A DNA stretch of 64,000 nt from Herbinix luporum. GTDB taxonomy: Bacteria > Bacillota > Clostridia > Lachnospirales > Lachnospiraceae. The notes under the pieces are model-generated. The model was given only the letters and a program-made list of their open reading frames with translations. It had not been told where the DNA came from and made no database searches. Below are positions 60,400 to 64,000 of the stretch, one piece after another. Where the stretch lies: contig NZ_LN879430.1 of NCBI RefSeq assembly GCF_900070325.1, positions 1,543,379-1,607,378 of the forward strand, in the 5' to 3' direction. The position numbers and the translations under genes are program-made. The first letter of the stretch is position 1; every line of letters starts with the position of its first letter.

Positions 60400-63300
60400 C
60401 TATTCCAATTTTAATATTTTCGCTATCATACCATCGATGCAGTCGTCTTCATCAAGGCAAAACACATTCTTCGCTCTACGTTCCAGCTTGCCTTTTCCCC
60501 ACCACTGACGCAAATCCTCGGAACGGGTACAAGACATTATAAAAGAGTTCAGCACAATTTTCTTATCACCGCTTGAGGGCTGGAGGCGCGCTTCAAGTTC
60601 TTTAATAGTGTCATGGAACTCTATCTTGGGATCATCCCATTGCAAATAACGCAATCCTTTTGGGTCAACAAAGGAAATATATTGCGCATCGGGCGTATCA
60701 ATCCATAACACATAGTCCGGATAAAAATTGCCTGCTTCGAAGAATCCCATTCCTACCTTGCTCTTGTTGCGGAGCAAGTATAGTTTTTTACCCTCGAAAA
60801 TTGCAGCATTTGCATCTACATATGCCTTAAGTTTATCAACAAACCATTTCTCGTCTTCATTCAGACTGACCGGTGATACAGTCAGTTTCAAACCACCCGC
60901 TCTCAGACAGATGAGCGGTGTGTAGAGGTGATGCCGGAAATCAAAAGCTATCAGTGAATTGCTAAGTATACCTTTTTCATATTTTGGTATACCGCTATGC
61001 TGATTAAGCAGAGCCTTCAAATCCTCAACAAACTGCTCCACTGTCCCGGCGGTTGGATCACCATCATAGGCATCATAATACGAAAGTTTATATTCAGCAA
61101 CAAAGTTTCCATCTCTGTCACTCAATTCCTGGTATTCAAGGAACCTGTCCTCCCACTTTGCTTTTTCGTATTTGTAGAACTTATCAATATAACATTTCAG
61201 CACCATAATGGCTATGTCAGTTATAAGAACAAGCTTTTCCATACTGTCAAGTTCGAGGTGCTTCTTCGGAATGATAAGCAAATACCAACCGTCAGTTTCT
61301 AAAATATCCTTGATACCATCTTTAGTAATAGAAATATTATAATAAAACTTCTCGTTCTTATAGGTTTCAAGTTCGTCAAGAATGCGGTCATAATCGAGGA
61401 ATGGTATATACTGCTTATCAATTGTATGTTCTTCGGGGATAGATTCAATCTGCATGCTGAATGTAGATTCAATTTTCTGCACTTTTGAACGGCAATCGAG
61501 CATCACCTTGTTCTTGTTCAAATAACGTAAAAACCCCTCGTCAGGTTTACCGAGTAAAAGTCTTGCAGCTTGTTTTTTAAAGTTTACACCCTCTTTAACT
61601 TTGATGACCCGCAATTCTCTGTGCTCATCGGGATTATACCGGCTTAATACAGGAAGCGTGTACTCGTGCGGCCTTTCGTTGGCAGGCATATCCTCCATTT
61701 CAAGATACCTTTTAAAGTCTTCCATATACTGGGCTTTTATTCCGAATATAGTCAGCGTTTCAAGCAGCTCAATATATTTCGGTATGATAACAGAGCTGTC
61801 ATCCAATCTGTGACTGCGTTTTAAACAACCACCGTAGCCACGCAGGCGAACTCCGCGTCCAAAAAGCTGGATGGCTTGTGAGCCTTCGCCTTTAGCAAAG
61901 TTAATAAGCCCCATCGTAGAAACACGCCACGAGTTCCAGCCTTCGGTAAACTTGCGTGAACCAATGAGAATATTTATGTTCGAATTTCGTTCGTTGATGT
62001 TGCGGAAAAGGGATTCAGAAACAAACTCCTCTGTTCCGGTGGTAATACCTTTTGCCTCGCAGTTTTTAATTAAGCCTGCCGTGTCGCCAATGCTTACCAC
62101 ACCAAAATATTCGCCGTCGGAACCAATTCGGAGTGCAATTTCTCCTTGTACCTGACGCAAGTTTATGACGTGCAGGCGTGGGGAGTCAGATGTGGTATCG
62201 CTGTTGAAAACAAGGCGGAGAATATCCTTATAAACATCTTCAGCTTTAGGAGTTCCTCCGAACAAAGAATTTAGAGCGTTGAAGTTTTGGGAAAAAAGTT
62301 CCCGGCCGGCGCTGTCGGTTAGTCCGGTGTCACCACTTAACACAGTGTCGATTCGGTTTATGGTTTGCTCCTTGCGGTTGACAAACTTATCAATAAAGTC
62401 CAATACTTCCTCAACATCGGTCATTTCTGCGACGGATGTTTTTGCCGTTACACGATTGCCCACAAAAACAAGTAGAGGCTTTTCAATTCGAAAAGGTGCG
62501 TACTCCTTGCCTTTTTCACAAAACAACTTCAATTGCTGATAAAATGACAACAAGCAGCCTACGAGGTATAACTGCCTCTGTTCCTCTTCAATACTGTCCC
62601 GCAAGTTATAAATGCGGTATTCCTTGCCGTATCCGTCTTCATAAAAGTACTTGTAAGAGTAATCAATTATAATTGAACGAAAATATTCATCAAGGCGTTC
62701 TTTCCATTCTTTCTGAGAAATATTGCTTGGTTTGTTCGATTTCATCGCCTGCTTTAATGTTGCAGAGTATTCAAAGGCAAATCCGCCATCCGCAGAAAGT
62801 CGTGAGCGGTAATCATACCACACATCTCCCGCGAGGCCGCGGTGTGCTTCGTCCACAAGCACGAGGTTGTTCTGCTCGAAGCTGTCAACTGAAACGGTTT
62901 TGACTTTACCTTCCTCTTTCAGCTTGTTCATGTCAATAACAATAACATCAGCGGTTGTGCCAAAGCCGCCCTTTGAGAAAGGCTCTGCGGATATGTCCGA
63001 TAGTTTCAACTCCTCCAAATGCTGGTTTGACATTCCCTCGTTCGGCGCAAGGACAATAATTTTGTTAATGTCCAAGCGCGGGTTGGTCAGCTTCGCCCTT
63101 TTCAGGTAATAGCGAAACTGCAGGATGTTTATGTGCATAATCAGTGTTTTGCCGCTGCCGGTGGCGCACATAAATGCCAATTTATTCATATTCTCCGGTG
63201 AAAAAGGCTCAATATCAATAGCACCGAAACTTTCTACCTTAACCTTTTCGATAAAAGCGTTCAAGTCAGCCGCAAAGGCTTCTTTGTCGGTAAAATAGCG

Positions 63301-63648
63301 ATCAAGATACATTTCGGTGAAAAGACAGGCTATATACTGAAAATACTTCAGTTTTATTCCGCTGCGCTTTTCGCCAATTTTCTTGACATAGCGGCAAATA
63401 CGCTCATCATATTCCCGCAGAGTATCCCGGCTGATTTTTGCCTCTGCACCCTGTCGCATCAGCAATAAATCCAGTTCGCCCCAAAAGTATGTATTCTGGT
63501 TTTCGTCAAAGCCTTCGTATTCAGAGCTGTTCATTTTGCCAGCAAGTGCAGCAAGGCTGTCTTTACCAAACAGGCTAAGGAAGTAGCGAAACAAAATTAA
63601 TTGGTCGCTCCATTTGAAGGCAGGAGCAGCGTTTTTTCTTTTTGCCAT
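60400..63648 (-). CDS. res: Type III restriction enzyme, Res subunit
   Basis: A 1082-residue DEAD/DEAH helicase-nuclease. Motif I is FMCATGSGKTLIM (about 161-173), motif II LVDEAHRG (about 263-270), motif III EYSATLKQ. The C-terminal PD-(D/E)xK nuclease is seen in NFYPDYVLWID and YISFVDPKGLRYL (about 980-1010). The start overlaps the mod stop (TAATG). It translocates after Mod recognises an unmethylated site and cuts the DNA. Confidence 0.9.
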   Translation of the reverse strand: MAKRKNAAPAFKWSDQLILFRYFLSLFGKDSLAALAGKMNSSEYEGFDENQNTYFWGELDLLLMRQGAEAKISRDTLREYDERICRYVKKIGEKRSGIKLKYFQYIACLFTEMYLDRYFTDKEAFAADLNAFIEKVKVESFGAIDIEPFSPENMNKLAFMCATGSGKTLIMHINILQFRYYLKRAKLTNPRLDINKIIVLAPNEGMSNQHLEELKLSDISAEPFSKGGFGTTADVIVIDMNKLKEEGKVKTVSVDSFEQNNLVLVDEAHRGLAGDVWYDYRSRLSADGGFAFEYSATLKQAMKSNKPSNISQKEWKERLDEYFRSIIIDYSYKYFYEDGYGKEYRIYNLRDSIEEEQRQLYLVGCLLSFYQQLKLFCEKGKEYAPFRIEKPLLVFVGNRVTAKTSVAEMTDVEEVLDFIDKFVNRKEQTINRIDTVLSGDTGLTDSAGRELFSQNFNALNSLFGGTPKAEDVYKDILRLVFNSDTTSDSPRLHVINLRQVQGEIALRIGSDGEYFGVVSIGDTAGLIKNCEAKGITTGTEEFVSESLFRNINERNSNINILIGSRKFTEGWNSWRVSTMGLINFAKGEGSQAIQLFGRGVRLRGYGGCLKRSHRLDDSSVIIPKYIELLETLTIFGIKAQYMEDFKRYLEMEDMPANERPHEYTLPVLSRYNPDEHRELRVIKVKEGVNFKKQAARLLLGKPDEGFLRYLNKNKVMLDCRSKVQKIESTFSMQIESIPEEHTIDKQYIPFLDYDRILDELETYKNEKFYYNISITKDGIKDILETDGWYLLIIPKKHLELDSMEKLVLITDIAIMVLKCYIDKFYKYEKAKWEDRFLEYQELSDRDGNFVAEYKLSYYDAYDGDPTAGTVEQFVEDLKALLNQHSGIPKYEKGILSNSLIAFDFRHHLYTPLICLRAGGLKLTVSPVSLNEDEKWFVDKLKAYVDANAAIFEGKKLYLLRNKSKVGMGFFEAGNFYPDYVLWIDTPDAQYISFVDPKGLRYLQWDDPKIEFHDTIKELEARLQPSSGDKKIVLNSFIMSCTRSEDLRQWWGKGKLERRAKNVFCLDEDDCIDGMIAKILKLE

Positions 63649-64000
63649 TATTCCGCCTCCTCAAACATCTTTTCCCTGAATACAGGTTCAATACGCTGCA
63701 CTTTCCAGTTTTCGTCATCCAGGCGCAGGTTTTCAAGGTTGTTGTCACCGTTGACATAGATAACATCAAACTCACGGTCAGCGGGGTTAATCCTGTATTT
63801 TGTGAAATATGAGTCTAATGCAGCATTGCTTTGTATCAAGTCACTTGTGATGGTGCGCCAGATTACAAGCGCTCGTCTGCCATCAGGTAGTCTGCCCTCA
63901 ATTTGCTTAAAGCCGTACTCGCCGCTGTTATCCCGCTCCAATCTGACCGCTCCTTCGTATAAGCCTTCTCTTTTCCATTCCTCTTCAGTCAGTTTTACAA
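63648..64000 (-). CDS. mod: Type III DNA methyltransferase, Mod subunit, C-terminal part (cut by window edge)
   Basis: The frame is open to the right edge of the window (VKLTEEEWKREGLYEGAVRLE, then RDNSGEYGFKQ). GRRALVIWRTITSDLIQSNAALDSYF and EFDVIYVNGDNNLENLR are the usual C-terminal signature of type III Mod proteins. The catalytic DPPY and SAM motifs would be beyond the window. It pairs with the res gene by one-base overlap. Confidence 0.8.
   Translation of the reverse strand, partial: VKLTEEEWKREGLYEGAVRLERDNSGEYGFKQIEGRLPDGRRALVIWRTITSDLIQSNAALDSYFTKYRINPADREFDVIYVNGDNNLENLRLDDENWKVQRIEPVFREKMFEEAE

Noticed and set aside
1-64000. tRNA or rRNA genes as integration targets
   Set aside because: I saw no cloverleaf-like sequence or rRNA segment when reading both strands; a covariance search could still find one.

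Overview
The window looks like DNA from an anaerobic, low-GC Firmicute, most likely a member of the Clostridia. The evidence is strong AGGAGG ribosome sites with TTG and GTG starts, AT-rich intergenic DNA, several large serine recombinases, a siphophage late module of clostridial type, a Gram-positive aminoglycoside-resistance cluster and a ferredoxin-tailed permease. Almost everything is accessory DNA. No ordinary housekeeping operon and no tRNA or rRNA gene was seen. The phage block (about 30-54 kb) is visibly richer in G+C than the AT-rich left arm.

Layout. (1) 1-4585: two consecutive cassettes, each made of a serine-recombinase remnant, a conserved G-run leader, a secreted toxin-like protein, a small immunity-like protein and a shared terminal motif. 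(2) 4584-6800: the C-terminal part of a restriction-type nuclease cut by an IS3-family element, whose other side lies in the first codons of a recombinase gene. (3) 6839-13924: rearranged prophage ends. A SHOCT-like gene, a Crp/Fnr-cupin-permease-permease cargo and two amidase tails meet at a perfect 46-bp palindrome, followed by a complete three-gene serine-recombinase module on the + strand. (4) 14020-14725: an IS200-like element. (5) 14753-16155: an ECF sigma factor with its probable anti-sigma factor. (6) 16325-19052: tandem repeats, a small unknown gene, a short serine recombinase and another unknown gene. (7) 19053-20953: a group II intron whose boundaries can be read by comparison with an intron-free related site at 4341-4380. 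(8) 21145-25540: a resistance cluster, ant(9), apt, ant(6), methyltransferase, nucleotidyltransferase and a DUF1413-type gene, all on the - strand behind a sigma-A promoter overlapped by a 34-bp palindrome. (9) 25608-53760: a prophage in - orientation, with a recombinase trio, SHOCT-like gene, SPOR-tailed amidase, holin, tail, head and packaging genes, plus an amidoligase/cyclotransferase accessory group. (10) 54019-56170: an IS21-family element cutting off the prophage early region. (11) 56603-64000: a defence island with a Gabija-like nuclease/helicase pair and a type III restriction-modification system that runs off the right edge.

How the parts fit. Large serine recombinases are the common theme: two full trios, one short enzyme and at least three remnants. 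They sit beside toxin/immunity-like genes, prophage ends and resistance genes. A short motif (core GAGTGCGTAG) follows three immunity-like genes and also forms the group II intron target. This suggests repeated insertion of small cassettes at related sites. The best candidate for an undescribed system is this recombinase-remnant / leader / toxin / immunity / terminal-motif cassette array at 1-4585, with a related copy at 16.6-19.0 kb.
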